DNA from: Bradysia coprophila
Lineage: Eukaryota; Arthropoda; Insecta; Diptera; Sciaridae
Direction: 5' to 3'
Length of the DNA stretch: 64,000 bases
Assembly (NCBI RefSeq): GCF_014529535.1
Contig: NW_023503608.1
Location: 620,001 to 684,000, forward strand
The notes below the pieces were generated by a model. It was not told the origin of the DNA and did no database searches. It saw only the letters and a list, made by a program, of their open reading frames with translations. The translations under genes were made by a program, and so were the position numbers. This document shows positions 1 to 11,493 of this stretch, in pieces (positions within the stretch are counted from its first letter, which is position 1; the number at the start of each line of letters is the position of its first letter).

Positions 1-1965
1 TTACCTCTCTGTAATGTGCGACACAATTTCACGTAGTTCTTTACTTCTCCTGGCTCCATAATCAGCACAGTAATCCCTTCATTATTGGCCCGAGCGGTTC
101 TACCTGACCTGTGAACGTAATTCTCAGTTGTTCTAGGTACCTGATAGTGTATGACATGTTGAACATTCGGTATATCCAATCCTCTTGCGGCCACATCAGT
201 CGCGATCAATAATCCAGTTGGACTAGCAGTGAATTTTTCCAAATTCTTTAACCGTTGACGTTGGTTCATTTGCGCATGTAGCGGTCGCGGTTGACAGTTT
301 AATAAATTGAATAGTTGGCCCAATCGTTTAACACAATCGATGGAATTACAAAAGACAATCGTCCGGCCTGGATGCCGTTGGAGGAAGTAATAGAGATACA
401 AATCCTTCTGTTCCAAATCGCAAATTATTCGACATTCTGTCAGTTTATCTGCTGTGCCGCTCTTCTTAGTTACATCGACAATCTTTGGCTGCGAAATGCC
501 CAGATGATCAATGAGCATTTGTATTTTTTGCTCAGAAGTTTGCTTTTGAGCTTTCGATTTCCTGCCAACATTTTTCGATTTGATGTAACTGGGCAATTCA
601 TGGACCATTGTCAATGTCGCCGAAAATATGAAATTTTGCCGGCGAGCTTTCTTTACTGGATCTGCATTCAAGCGACCGAGTAGTAGCGTCAACTCTTCGA
701 AATGTCCCTTTTCGATCATACGATCCGTTTCGTCAATCACCAAAAAGCTGCAAGTGAAAGAGAGGAATATTAGTGATGAACGGTGGAGCGAGCTGAGAAC
801 CCTCAAACGAACCTTATGTTTTCCATTTTGTTCAAATGTTCATTCCCCAACGAAAGAAGCTCCCAAAGACGACCAGGTGTGGCCACAACAATTTCAGGAC
901 ATTTACTCAACACACGTTCCTGCTTCACTTGCGCCATTCCACCGAATACTGCAGCCACTTTGATTCCCGTGTATTTGGCAACAGCAACCAAATGATCCTT
1001 AACCTGTACAGCCAGTTCTCGGGTGGGTGTCAATACTAAAGCATACAATGGCTTTGCGTCGCTTTGTTGATGATCGTTTGGATCGCCATTTTCATCGTCG
1101 GATGGGAAATTGTTGATTTCATCCGGTGGCGGTGTCAAATTTTCTCGTTCAGCTCGGTTTTTCCGGCCCGATTTCGGTTCCTTTTCAGCGACAGGTGCTT
1201 TAGCGGCTTTAGTCTTCAACGTACGGCTTTGCATGAAGTCACCGTTCTTTTTCAGCTCAATGATTCCATTCAAGATTGGAATGCCAAATGCCAATGTTTT
1301 TCCGCTACCCGTTTCAGCTGCTCCCAGAATATCTTTCCGGCCCATTATTGCCGCTGGTATTGTGAGCGACTGGATTTGTGTGGGTTCAGTGAATTTCTTT
1401 TCGGCCAAAGCTTTAAGTATCACGTCAGGGACTCCGATTGTCTTCCATTGCTGAAACAGGGGAAACAATCAGAAACTTCACTTTCCGCTTCAATCGTGAT
1501 CGAATGGACTTACCAGTAAATCTGTTGCTTCGATTACATCAGTGTCGGTCTCCTTCTCTGCTTCGTCGTCGGACTCATCATCCTGTTGAGGATTGATTAA
1601 AACGTATCTGCCCGGCTTTGATGGTACCGCGTGATTAATTTTTTGCTTCTTATTTTGCTTTACTTTCGGCTTATCTTGCAGCTCATCTTCATCGTCTTCC
1701 CTTTGACGTTTCTTAGATTTCTGGAAAATAATACCATGCCGAGTCGTACAACAACTTCAACCATTAACAATTCATCAATAGTCACCTTCACTTTCGCAAT
1801 GATGTTCTTGTCGTAATTCTCTAACACTTCCAGTCCAACGAGTCCCTCCAAACCTCCACCGTCATTCGTTATAAGATTGCCGGCGATTTTCACCTTCGAC
1901 CAGGAACCTTCGATTTGCGGACGCTTGTTGGTCGCTTTTGATTTTAGCTTCGATTTGTTTTTCAT
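1..1965 (-). CDS. DDX24: ATP-dependent RNA helicase DDX24 (5' part; truncated by window edge)
   Basis: DEAD-box RNA helicase of the DDX24 type, a nucleolar family linked to large-subunit ribosome biogenesis. Exons read on the minus strand: 1965-1792 (a donor 6 bp further on at 1786 is also possible), 1720-1514, 1450-813 and 747-5. A donor GT lies at bases 3-4, so the gene continues off the left edge; about 587 residues are present. Visible motifs are motif I AAETGSGKT, PTREL, TPGRL, DETD in place of DEAD, the SAT motif, the RGLD helicase-C motif and HRSGRTAR. The N-terminus is lysine-rich and carries the GSWSKVKI segment typical of DDX24. An acidic linker lies between the Q-motif region and motif II, as in DDX24. 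Start chosen: the first ATG in the first open exon. It is divergently arranged with the SOCS gene. Identification is firm. Confidence 0.93.
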
Positions 1966-2403
1966 TCTGTTTTTTGATTGAACAGTTTCAATGTCACAGA
2001 GTCTACGTTAACTAAAAAATTCCGTGTCCGTGTTATTATATTGCCATGCGACTTTGTTTTGTACGTCAAATGTGTACATAACCTATGAAAGGTAATGTCA
2101 AACGAGCCGGCCGCAGAAGCCGCAGAACCACTTGCAACACCAACATCCCAACCGAAAAAAATAATTCATTTTGTGTCTTTCAGCTCCTTCGGCTTAAATG
2201 CCAAATTGTGCGACAAAAGTGACAATTACCAAACATTCAAGATTTTCATCAACTTTCATTAGCCACACTACACACCATAGCTAAACGCGTAAAAAACAAA
2301 TAAATTTCATCACATCGCTTGTGCAATAACTGAATTCATTGGACAAAAATCGTAAGCGAGTGACTCGAATCGTTAGTTGTATGTTAAAAAAGCAATTATC
2401 GCA
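1966..2403. promoter_or_regulatory. Shared divergent start region, DDX24 / SOCS gene
   Basis: The 438 bp between the two start codons must contain both promoters and 5' leaders if the start calls are right. No convincing TATA box was seen for either gene. The assignment comes from the head-to-head layout only. Confidence 0.5.
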
Positions 2404-4782
2404 ATGGATCCAAACGATCGCAAAAGCAATTGGTTCAAATCGTTAACTAGACGCAAAAAGTCGTCAAATAAAGAGAATAATCAAAGTGTAAACATTGACA
2501 CAAGTGTTTCGGCAATACCGTCAGAGTCAACGGAATCTGCATTAAATCGTCAATCAGCCACAAATAGTAATAGTCAAACAAGTAGCACAAAGTCAACCAA
2601 CGTTCTGAGCTGGGTCACAATGTTTCGCAAACGAGCACTGCAACGTCGTAGAGATTTCGATGCGGATTTAATTACAGCATCTGACAACCGACTCATGAAT
2701 TTAGAACGTCGTGCCGTGGCCAATGATTATGTGCTCGGTTTACCAAATCTGGATATACCACCCGATCAGATGTACATATACTCGCACATACTAACACCAC
2801 AGCAGCAACACAATTTTGTTATGTCCAGGGTGAATGCAATGACTAATCAAATCGAATCGCCGTGGCTAATACAGGAATCATCACCAAATATGGAACATTT
2901 GATAATGCTCAACGCACAAGTTCTGATGAATAAGTAAGTCAAATCTCGTATTTCATTATTGCCTTTCCGATTATTGTTACATCTGTTTGACAAAAGGCAG
3001 AGAAAATATCAGCAGCGTATACCTCTACGAATTGATTGATCGACGCGATTGTATTTTTAGCCACTTTACTAATCCCATTTGATACTGCGCAGATCAATTC
3101 GTAGAAAAGATGGAAAGAAAAAAAAAAATGATTCAATCGCGTAGCAATGTTCTTATTGTTTTTCAGTCTTTGAGTGATATGTGTGCACAGTTATCACCCA
3201 AAGTCAACACTTGTGTATCATAAAATGAATTTATTACCACAACAAGTCAACCGATTTATTGTGCGTCTCTATCGTTAAACATTATGCTTCAGGAATTTAA
3301 TCTTTTTTTTTCGAATTTTTCAATTAAAAGATATTGTCCGATAGAGTAAGGTCAGAACAATAAAAACGAGAATACAACGAAGGTCAAGGTTGTTGACCTA
3401 GAACAGACTGGCAATAATTATTGGTCTGTTGCAGTCGCTTAATAGAATTGATCTCTGGTTTATTACGTCCTGTGTCTTTCGATTACGCTCCTTAATATTT
3501 CAAATTTCGTGGAAAAATTGGAAATGATGGAGAAATGCATGAAATTGGGGATTGACTGAATTGATCATTGCTCTCACCCACTAATGCAAGTAAATAATCA
3601 TACACAACGTGCGGTCTAACTGTTGTTTTTAATACTTACGGTGCACCATCACTTGTTTCAATTTGAATCAATGAGTCAGCCGAGTTTGAGAATTCTTCGA
3701 GGTATTAATCACTGTCTAAAATTGTGTACCACAAATACCAAATCCATAAACAATTCCCACAATTCCACTCAATTCGAGAAATGTCACTTATTTCCTAAGA
3801 TTCCACTAAAAATTCCAATCATTCCATCAATTCCACAAATTCCATTTCTCCCAAAAATCCCATTTTTTTCAAAAAATCTAGCAATTCCAACTCAATACCA
3901 TAGTTTCCGTAAATTTCCACTCAATACCAAAAATTCCATTTTATTACCAAATTCAATCAGCCTTTACCAACATTTTTGGTAGATTTCGTTGTTTTATGAA
4001 TTGTTGGGTTGAGTCTCCACATTCTTCCGAATCTCTTAAAACCTTCTTAATACACCTTTTCCCGTGAATTCGTGAATCATGACAATGACTAAATTGAAAT
4101 GATCTTTTTCGGCAAGCTGTCGCCTGACCCGAACATTTAGAAAGGGGGTTCGGACATGCATCTAAACTAACACTTCAAATCCTCCGACGATATGTAATTG
4201 AAACTTCCGAATATTTACAGTCATGGATGGTACCGTGGCGGTATATCCCGAACGAATGCTCAAAAGAAGCTGCAAGGGCAGCCCGACGGTTCGTTCCTGT
4301 TGCGAAATTCACAGACTAGTGGCACTCATTTCACATTAAGTTTTCGCAGTGCTGGCATTACACTTCACTACCGCATACAGTACGAGAATGGTTTTTGGTG
4401 AGTTGAATTCACTGTTCATTCGAAGTCAAGTTCAAAATTATTGATATTCGTTTAACATTCTGCTATCAGGTCCATTGAGAGCAGTAAATACATTTCCGTT
4501 GTGGAAATGATCGAAGACGCTATGAGAAAATCGAAAAATCAGATATTTTGCTACGTAAAACCAGGAACACAGAACATTTTACAGCCCCCGTTTCCCGTTC
4601 GACTCACCAATCCGATCAGCAAATTTGACGAGGTTCCTAAATTGCAGCACATTTGTCGGTACTATATTCGGACGAGTCGTGTGCCGCTCAGTTTGGATAC
4701 ACTGCCGAAGAAGCTGCAAGAGTACGTGAAACAGAATAAATATTTGAACATTCATTACGGCTTCTTTGAAGATATTTCGTAA
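2404..4782 (+). CDS. SH2 and SOCS-box protein (suppressor of cytokine signalling, Socs44A-like)
   Basis: Predicted SOCS-family substrate adaptor. The SH2 domain would bind phosphotyrosine on receptor or JAK/EGFR pathway proteins, and the SOCS box would recruit elongin B/C and cullin-5. Exons 2404-2933, 4221-4397 and 4470-4782 join in phase to 339 residues. Residues 1-176 are polar and low in complexity. SH2 starts at about residue 177 with HGWYRGGIS and carries the phosphate-binding FLLRNS motif. The tail PVRLTNPISKFDEVPKLQHI then begins the SOCS box, with RVPLSLDTLPKKL later. The PVRL...PVS/LQHL pattern is closest to the SOCS6/7 type. The short N-terminus fits fly Socs44A (about 340 residues, from memory) better than the long Socs16D. 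The ATG at 2404 is the first in frame. Orthology beyond the family is inference. Confidence 0.87.
2934..4220 (+). other. SOCS gene intron 1 with degenerate ATTCCA-rich tract
   Basis: A 1.29-kb intron, much longer than most in this window. Between about 3740 and 3970 it holds a degenerate simple-sequence tract built from AATTCCA/TTTCC-like units. The open frame there is a by-product of the repeat and has no gene character. Confidence 0.7.
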
Positions 4783-5576
4783 AACAGGAGGAGAAACAGT
4801 AAACAAAAGAGAGAGAGAGAGAAAAAAAAAGTTTTGATTCGTTGATGAGCGTTTGTAGTGTCCGCGTGTGTGTTTGTTGTGCGATGGATAGTTATTGTGG
4901 CCTTACTATAAATCATTCAGTTTTCGTTCTTGAAGATAATTTGCTGAAACATTTTAGTGACGATAAACAGTGACAAATGAACAGAAATCTGTGTGTGGCA
5001 ATAACAGAGAGAGATATATCGAAGTGATTAGTGGCAATATTTAAAGTTTTTATCGGATTATTTCTGTGTATGTTTACAATTAGGAATTGTTTCAGTCATC
5101 ATCACACAGGTGTTGTTGCATCGAGGTATTACATCATCCATAATCATCTCTCGTAATCATGATTTCGATTTATTTATTATTGTTCATCGTTAGGTTAAAT
5201 AATTTGTCGGTTTGTGGATAGTGCTTAGCACTAGGTTGGCCATTTCTACGCCTTCAGGTCTTTTCATTATTTTTTATTCCATTCCACAGACTTTGCTGCC
5301 CATTATCAGTCTGTATACGTATAACACAGCAGGGGCTATTAGCTGCAATATTCTGCTTTTATAAGATTGCAAATTCTATTTCCGTAGTTTGGGAAAATTC
5401 CTTGCTTATGTCTAGTCTATAAAGAGGCTAGGTTCGCAAAAAATCCGTTTCAAGTTCTAAGGTTTAATGCTAATGTAGCAGTGACTACACTAAGGAATGT
5501 TTTAGTTTTACGAACTGAATAACTATGTATGACAGAAAATTAATTACAAAATTGAATGAAGCTTGTGGTTTTAATG
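4783..5576. other. Spacer / 3' UTR of the SOCS gene
   Basis: AT-rich sequence. A (GA)n run at 4810-4822 is followed by an A-rich stretch just after the stop codon. No open frame with coding character was seen. Confidence 0.6.
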
Positions 5577-5645
5577 AGACGCGAGTGTGACATGAACTCA
5601 CAACCTTTGTTCAGCATGCTCTACCATTGAGCTGCCATCGACATT
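5577..5645 (-). repeat. tRNA-derived relic (SINE head or tRNA pseudogene)
   Basis: On the minus strand GCTCAATGGTAGAGC gives a perfect 4-bp D-arm with an A-box. TGTGA-GTTCATG-TCACA gives a perfect 5-bp T-arm with a B-box-like loop. The acceptor stem (around 5639-5633) does not pair with the 3' side and no normal anticodon arm can be drawn. It is therefore not a working tRNA. A tRNA-derived SINE or pseudogene is the best reading. Confidence 0.5.
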
Positions 5646-6017
5646 CTTTTTTTTTTAAATTCATTCTTGATCAGTTGATGGAACACATCTTATCGTTCTA
5701 TTGCTCCTTGAATATGCGTGAACTATTTGATTGTCTTGACTTTTCCTACGATTCAGTTACGAAAATGTTTAGACTAACGTCACGATAATTGAACCAAACA
5801 AAACAAAAAATATTTTCTCAACATGAAGCCCCTGCAGTTCAGTTAGAACAATTTTCCGATGGACGGATTAGATGTCGTTATATCAAAAATTTGTATCAGT
5901 AATTAACAGACCGAACATTTAACAGGACGATCGTTATGACTTATGTAGAAATTTGTAATATTTTATAAGCATTTTGTGTCAACAACAAATTCCTTTACAA
6001 TTTGTGTGTTGATCTCA

Positions 6018-6362
6018 ACCAAAGCCTATTTTTGGAAAATGTTTTTTTCGGAATGTACTGAAGTACATTCGACGACTTTCAAATAAGTGATGCATTTTGT
6101 TTCAGCTGTTTTTCAGCTGATCCACTTGTACGAAAAAATGTGCTAGTGCTTGTTTATACGGGTAAAAAATGTACACGCATTCGCGTGGTAATGGTAAAAC
6201 CGTTTAAAAACGTAAAACCACATTTGTTTGTATGAGTGGATCAGCTAAAAAACAGCTGAAACGAAATATTTATTTCAAAGTCGCCGACTGTATCTCAAAT
6301 AATATTAGATTGAATTTCTACAAATTTGAGGAAAATTATTTGTCGAAAATAGGCCTTTTCTT
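6018..6362. mobile_element. Fold-back / MITE-like inverted repeat
   Basis: The left arm (about 6018-6150) is matched in reverse complement by the right arm (about 6215-6362). Examples are TTTCAGCTGTTTTTCAGCTG on the left against CAGCTAAAAAACAGCTGAAA on the right, and CGACGACTTTCAAAT against ATTTCAAAGTCGCCG. The arms have decayed and no transposase is present. The spacer is about 65 bp. It lies directly beside the LTR remnant at 6439. Confidence 0.65.
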
Positions 6363-6454
6363 CGACCCCAACGATTTATTCAGATACACACCTTTTCGAG
6401 TGGCTCAAAGTTTTTTATTTAAATTTTATATTTAAAATTGTTGTATCTTCAACA

Positions 6455-7711
6455 CTAATGATAATGTGGCCTTGAACACTTTGAACATATTATTTCTGCT
6501 TTACAATTTTTACCATAATGTCCTTGCTGAAGACATTTGGAGCAAGCTTTCATGTCATTGACTGCCTTCCACTTTCGTTCTAAAGGCCATTCTTTTGCTG
6601 ACTCGCAACCCTGTGATGCATGTTGTTCCCCACAGAAAATGCATTCGAATCTTGCTCCTCCAACATGCAAAATTGCCGCCGTTGGCATAGACAATTCGTA
6701 CTGCTTCAACCGTGTTTTGTCGTTATCGTTGTTGGCATAACAACTTGCTATAGCTCGTTGTTCTTCTCTCTCCACCTCTTGTTGTAAGAACTCCAACAAA
6801 TAATCCAACTCACTTTTTGGTGGATTCTCGGTAGATCCATCCGTTTCGTACTTTGCAGATCTCTGCCACGCTACCAACACATCTTCCGGTAGACTAGCCT
6901 CCACCATTGGATACAGAAACAGCGACGCTTGTTCGACAGTGACCTTCAATGAATCCAACGCTCGGATATGACACACTAATTTGTCGTACATTGAAGCGAG
7001 GCTAGCTTTTCTGTTCATGCTTTCCAAACTCATTTTAAACAGTTCTCGTATATAAACTTGTATTAGCAACTTCTTCCTTCCGAAACGTTCTTGTAGTACA
7101 TGAATGACTTTCGGATAGTTGGCTTCCGTTGCTGGGAAACCGTTAACAATATCAGCTCCTTTTGAATTCGGTTCCATCGATTGGATCAAATACTGGAATT
7201 TATCGGTGACATGCAGCTCTTCATCTCCGTCTATTTTACTGAACTGTGCCCACCAGCTTAACCAATCCACAATTTTTCCGCTGAACTTCTTTAATTCAAT
7301 CTTCGGCAACTTAAATTGCCGCTTTCGATTCGACGTTGATGCAATTGATGATAATCCATCTTCCTTAACGTCCTTTGACACACTCTCTCTCTTGATTATT
7401 GCACAATCCAGTTTCAATTTCGCCGTTACCATCGAGGTCAAAATATCCTCACAAGTGATTGATTCCTTCAGTAGGTCTTCCTCAGCCACCTCTGGATCGC
7501 TCAACATCTCATTGAAAATTGACGCATCGACTTCCTGAATTCGTGCTTGAAGGTCGTTCAATCTTTCGAATTTCGCTTTTAACATTATGACATCCTTTTC
7601 ATCCTTGGCCAATTCCGCTGTAACTTCATTTATCGTTTTGGTAATTAGACCACGAATCGGAGTGCGTGCCTTCTTCAACTTTTCCATGATGATCGACTTT
7701 GTAACATCCAC
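6455..7711 (-). pseudogene. BEL/Pao gag-like polyprotein, 3'-truncated
   Basis: A 418-codon frame with the layout of insect BEL/Pao gag: an N-terminal helical region, a DUF1759-type capsid core (KLPKIELKKFSG followed by a W-rich segment), and a C-terminal Cys/His region including a CSKCLQQGHYGKNC zinc knuckle. The frame runs into the LTR remnant, which supplies its stop codon, so protease, reverse transcriptase and integrase are missing. It cannot transpose on its own. The intact gag frame suggests a fairly young insertion. Confidence 0.85.
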
Positions 7712-7761
7712 GTATCATTATTATCCAACGCTCCAAAAATCGTCCACCCGGGGGCGCCAAA

Positions 7762-8120
7762 TGTTGTATCTTCAACACTAACTAGCTACCAGCTAGTTTT
7801 CGATTTGTGGACTTTGGGGCGATTGATATTAAACTCTTTGATTCGGGCTTGTCACCCTTTAACTTGCGTATTTTATTGTCGAATGAATGTTTCTTCTCTT
7901 ACAATTTTTCTTGGAGAACTCGATTCATTCGTTTTACAATGGCAAACTTGGATTCACGTTCCAACAAAAATAGTAATCAACAGGTATTCGGTTCATTTAA
8001 GATCTATGCTGCTAAGAAATTATACCGGACGACATTTCGGCTTGTTTTTTGATTTTAATCGTGTCAAAATATCAGACTAATTTTCAAATTTTAAATTTTA
8101 CGATCCACCTCGGTATAACA
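7762..8120 (-). repeat. 5' LTR of the BEL/Pao element
   Basis: Bounded by TG...CA on the minus strand, with the primer-binding site immediately downstream. Its 3'-terminal 20 bases are duplicated at 6439-6458. Confidence 0.8.
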
Positions 8121-9276
8121 ATGAACTTTCAGCCTATCTATTACAATTTTTTTTAACTTTTAATTATTTATTTACAAATCGACTTATGATAATTTTATTA
8201 AATTATTTATAATAAACAAAAATGAATTAAAGAATCAACCACCATACGACCAAGCATACGACTGATTCAATTCGGCTAGTTCCATTGCGTAAATGAGGAC
8301 AACAATGTTTTTACCTTTTTATTTGTAGCGTTAAGGATAAATGAAAAAATTGTTATAAATTTAAAAATCGTGCAATTTAAAATCGAATGCAATAGAATGG
8401 GCGATAGTTAGAAAACCGTTAGTAGAATTCAAAGACTAAATTCAATTAAATTTTGTTGAGAGGAAAAGACTTTCGTAATAAAGAGAGGGCACGTCTACTT
8501 TGAGTTTCTCCAATTTTATTGAGCTTTTTTTATTCAGTCACAACGTTTCGCAGTGGAAAATCACTGCAAGATCAAAATCACTTATTTCCTCATAAAGTCT
8601 GAAAATCACTTTCACTTGGTTATGAACTGGGCTCTCAAATAACAGGTTAGGACAGTTGTGAGTTTTCACAAAGACAATGGTACGAAGTTCTGAACAATTT
8701 TTGTGGCCAGACGTCTTTGTGAGTATCCTATTTCCTATTCTGTTCTTTCAAAATCCAGATTTCGGAAAACTGTTTACCCCACAAATATTTTTTTCAAAAA
8801 AAAGTTCAACAAAATTCGCAGAAGATCTTAAGAGTAGTCCTCATCCCGTATTACGTTGGTACGCAGTGAAAAAAAGTTCTTTTCCTATGATAGCAAAATT
8901 CTTAATTTATTGTTATCTAAACGGTTAATAATTTCTCTAGCCTAGGTTTAGATTAAATTAAAATAAATTTTTAGTAAAATTTATCTGTAATTTAAGTATC
9001 AAATGTAAGGCGCATATGTCTTTGTATTGTTATAATTGGAAAATAAATGTTAGTTTATGAAAAATGTACAAAAAGGTTTCTATTCGTCTTTAACAACAAA
9101 AAAACCAGTTCAAAAAAAATTGAAGTAAAAGATTTGACATTAATCTTTTGAAAATACTTTGATCAAATGTAGTAATAGATCCAACATAATTGTTGTTTGT
9201 GAATCGTACAAAATCTGTTACTTCATTTCTGTAAAGTAATCTTCCTTCCGTTTGAAACTAAGTCCATCACTCTTCC
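8121..9276. other. Spacer without recognisable gene
   Basis: AT-rich, with short runs of open frame that have no domain or splice support. The 83-codon frame at 8677-8928 has biased, low-information composition and is not called a gene. Confidence 0.6.
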
Positions 9277-9446
9277 ATCACTACCAGTGGCGCCGAGTAT
9301 AGGGGGCGAGGGGGGGATTGCCCCCATGACAATGCAAAACTTCTTTAAATTCCTAGGGTTTTTCACAATTTTTTTATCATTTTGTGCTCTTTGCCCCCCA
9401 TGAGCCCCCCATGAACGAATTCAAAGTCGGCGCCTCTGATCACTAC
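9277..9446. mobile_element. hAT-type MITE with 8-bp target duplication
   Basis: The element 9285-9438 (154 bp) starts CAGTGGCGCCGA and ends TCGGCGCCTCTG, an imperfect 12-bp terminal inverted repeat. It is flanked on both sides by ATCACTAC (9277-9284 and 9439-9446), an 8-bp duplication as made by hAT transposases. The interior has G and C runs and no coding capacity. Confidence 0.85.
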
Positions 9447-9547
9447 ACGAATTCAAAAATTCCATAAATATTTTCATCAAACATCGCTACGTGTTATAAG
9501 AGATATATGTTTTATCGACAGTTCTCGTAAAAAGTAAATTTTAAATT

Positions 9548-11493
9548 TCAAAATTCAATTGTTTTACTGTAAAGTAAATATTCATTGAGTTCATCACACT
9601 CAAAATAGTACATGCATTGATAAATGCAATCCCAAAATTTGAATGCCCCATCGTTATCGCTTAGCCGCTCTACCGTCATATCGTAATCAATATTTAACAA
9701 CAGCCGTTTGTCAATGCTAAATGGAGGCCAGGTTATATGAAACAAGAAATCATCAGCACGATCGTTTGGCGTTGGATTTCTATTTAGAATAAGACTTATT
9801 TCTGCATTGCATTCTACATATCAAGTATCACCTTTATAGTCTACCGTACTCATAACATTGTACTCACCCGAATTGAATAAAATTGGACCACATGCTAATC
9901 ATCCTCTGCTCCAATATTTGTTCCATATTAATGTTGTTTCGGTTAACTTCAACAGAATTCTTTTTAAACAGAAATTCCAGTTCATCGCCATGAACTGCTC
10001 CAGCGTAATCCTTTAAATCGCTAAATTGTCCATCGAACGCAAATCGATAGACGAAAATATTTCCTTGTTTAGTAGAATCGACATACTGTTGAATGAATTG
10101 ATAGATTCCATAACTCATATCACTAGCGTGTTGAAAATTTCGAATAAAACGATCCATTTCTATACTATCATAATGCTTATCAAAGTACCGAGCCATAACT
10201 TTGTTCAGATCACTGGATATGTTGGGGTTCTTGTTAGGATACTTATCGTTGGTAAATTCAAATGACATTACCCAATCAGATTCCAAGGAAGTCGTGCCAA
10301 TCAATAGTGGCACGTTGGACGGATTTTGGTGACGAATATTTACGTGAGGCGGTTGCGGTACAAAATCATTATCTAATGTCGGAACAAAGCAAAATTGTTC
10401 GGATCCGAAAAAATCGATTTTTAATTCGTCGGTAAATATTGGAGGTATCAAATCGTATGCGTCAAAAGCCTTCAATTCGTCGATTGCAAATGGGGAATTT
10501 TTTATATTCAATTTGCTCAAAAGTTCACAGCTGCATTTATCTACATCACTCTCGAATGCCCATGGATTTAACATATTTCCACTCATCAAAATAGCTTTAT
10601 CAAACAGATCCTTGGATTTGTTTGCGTACATATGATACGAAACGGAAGCAGCTTAAAAATTAATGCAGAAAATAAAGACGTGCAAATTAAAAATTGGTTT
10701 TGTGGACGTTTCATTTGAAAGAACATACCACCAGAGCTCCATCCTGATAGCGTTATGCCGTTCTTATTACCACCAAAATACAAAATATTTTCATAGATCC
10801 ATTCCAGGGCCATTCTTTGGTCATGCAAACCAACGTTCCGTGTTACATTGTCAAAGGATAAAAATCCGAATGGCCCTAGACGATAGTTGATGGTAACGAT
10901 CACAATTTCCTGAGTTAGTTTTGTCTTTAAATAGAAAATTCGGAGCTGACATTCTTGCACTGATTACCTTTTCAAGAATATAATCGGGCATATTCAGATT
11001 GCTATTACTTGATCCTATATTAAAGCTGCCACCGTGGATGAAAAACAGAACTGGCATAAGATTGTCAGTATTTTCATTGTTCTTTTCTGTTTGTCTGCTT
11101 TTTAGTGTGAAAATGTTGAGATAAAGGCAGTCTTCATTACCAATCACTTGAAACGTTTCATACGACATCTGAACACAGATATTAGCGTCTTCGATGAATC
11201 GCTTCCTACCTCTCCAAAATGGGATTTTCTTCGGCAACTAAATCCATTTGAAATAGTTAACATAGATCCAGAATCTTGGCTCTAACACATACCTCAAATC
11301 TATTACTTCCAACTGGTGGCGTAGCATACGGAATTCCTGTGTAAGCACAATATCTGTATCCATTCAATGTTGCTCGTTTCGTTCCTTCGGCGAGCACATC
11401 ATCGGTCAAAATAACAAGACAATCTGAAGTGATACGAAAGTCAATCACTATTTCGATTACAACGAATGCAATGAAAACGAATGTTTCGATCAT
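9548..11493 (-). CDS. Secreted carboxylesterase (type B esterase family)
   Basis: Alpha/beta-hydrolase of the insect carboxylesterase / JH-esterase superfamily. Exons on the minus strand are 11493-11293, 11237-10968, 10909-10729, 10651-9868 and 9779-9548, joining to 555 residues, normal for the family. A hydrophobic N-terminus (first 18 or so residues) looks like a signal peptide. Visible are EDCLYLN, the oxyanion-hole HGGSF (His at about 135), the nucleophile elbow GWSSG with Ser at about 215, a family Glu in GTTSLESDW, and the catalytic His in GAVHGDEL. The elbow is usually GESAG, so Trp replaces Glu and Ser replaces Ala, but the triad is complete. Substrate is unknown: xenobiotic, hormone or lipid ester are all possible. 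The last intron has an in-frame-stop-free join only if the acceptor at 9780 is used. Confidence 0.88.

Larger units (their letters stand above)
6439..8120 (-). mobile_element. BEL/Pao LTR retrotransposon, internally deleted copy
   Basis: Element read on the minus strand. The complete 5' LTR is 8120-7762 (359 bp), beginning TGTTATACC and ending GATACAACA. A primer-binding site (TGGCGCCCCCGGGTGGACG) follows two bases later at 7759-7741. A gag-type frame comes next. The last 20 bases of the LTR recur at 6458-6439, directly after the truncated gag. One deletion therefore appears to have removed the rest of gag, all of pol and nearly all of the 3' LTR. No matching 5-bp target duplication was found at the outer ends. 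Confidence 0.85.

Noticed and set aside
3623-3982. 119-codon frame in the SOCS intron
   Set aside because: It is composed of the ATTCCA-like simple repeat and has no domain.
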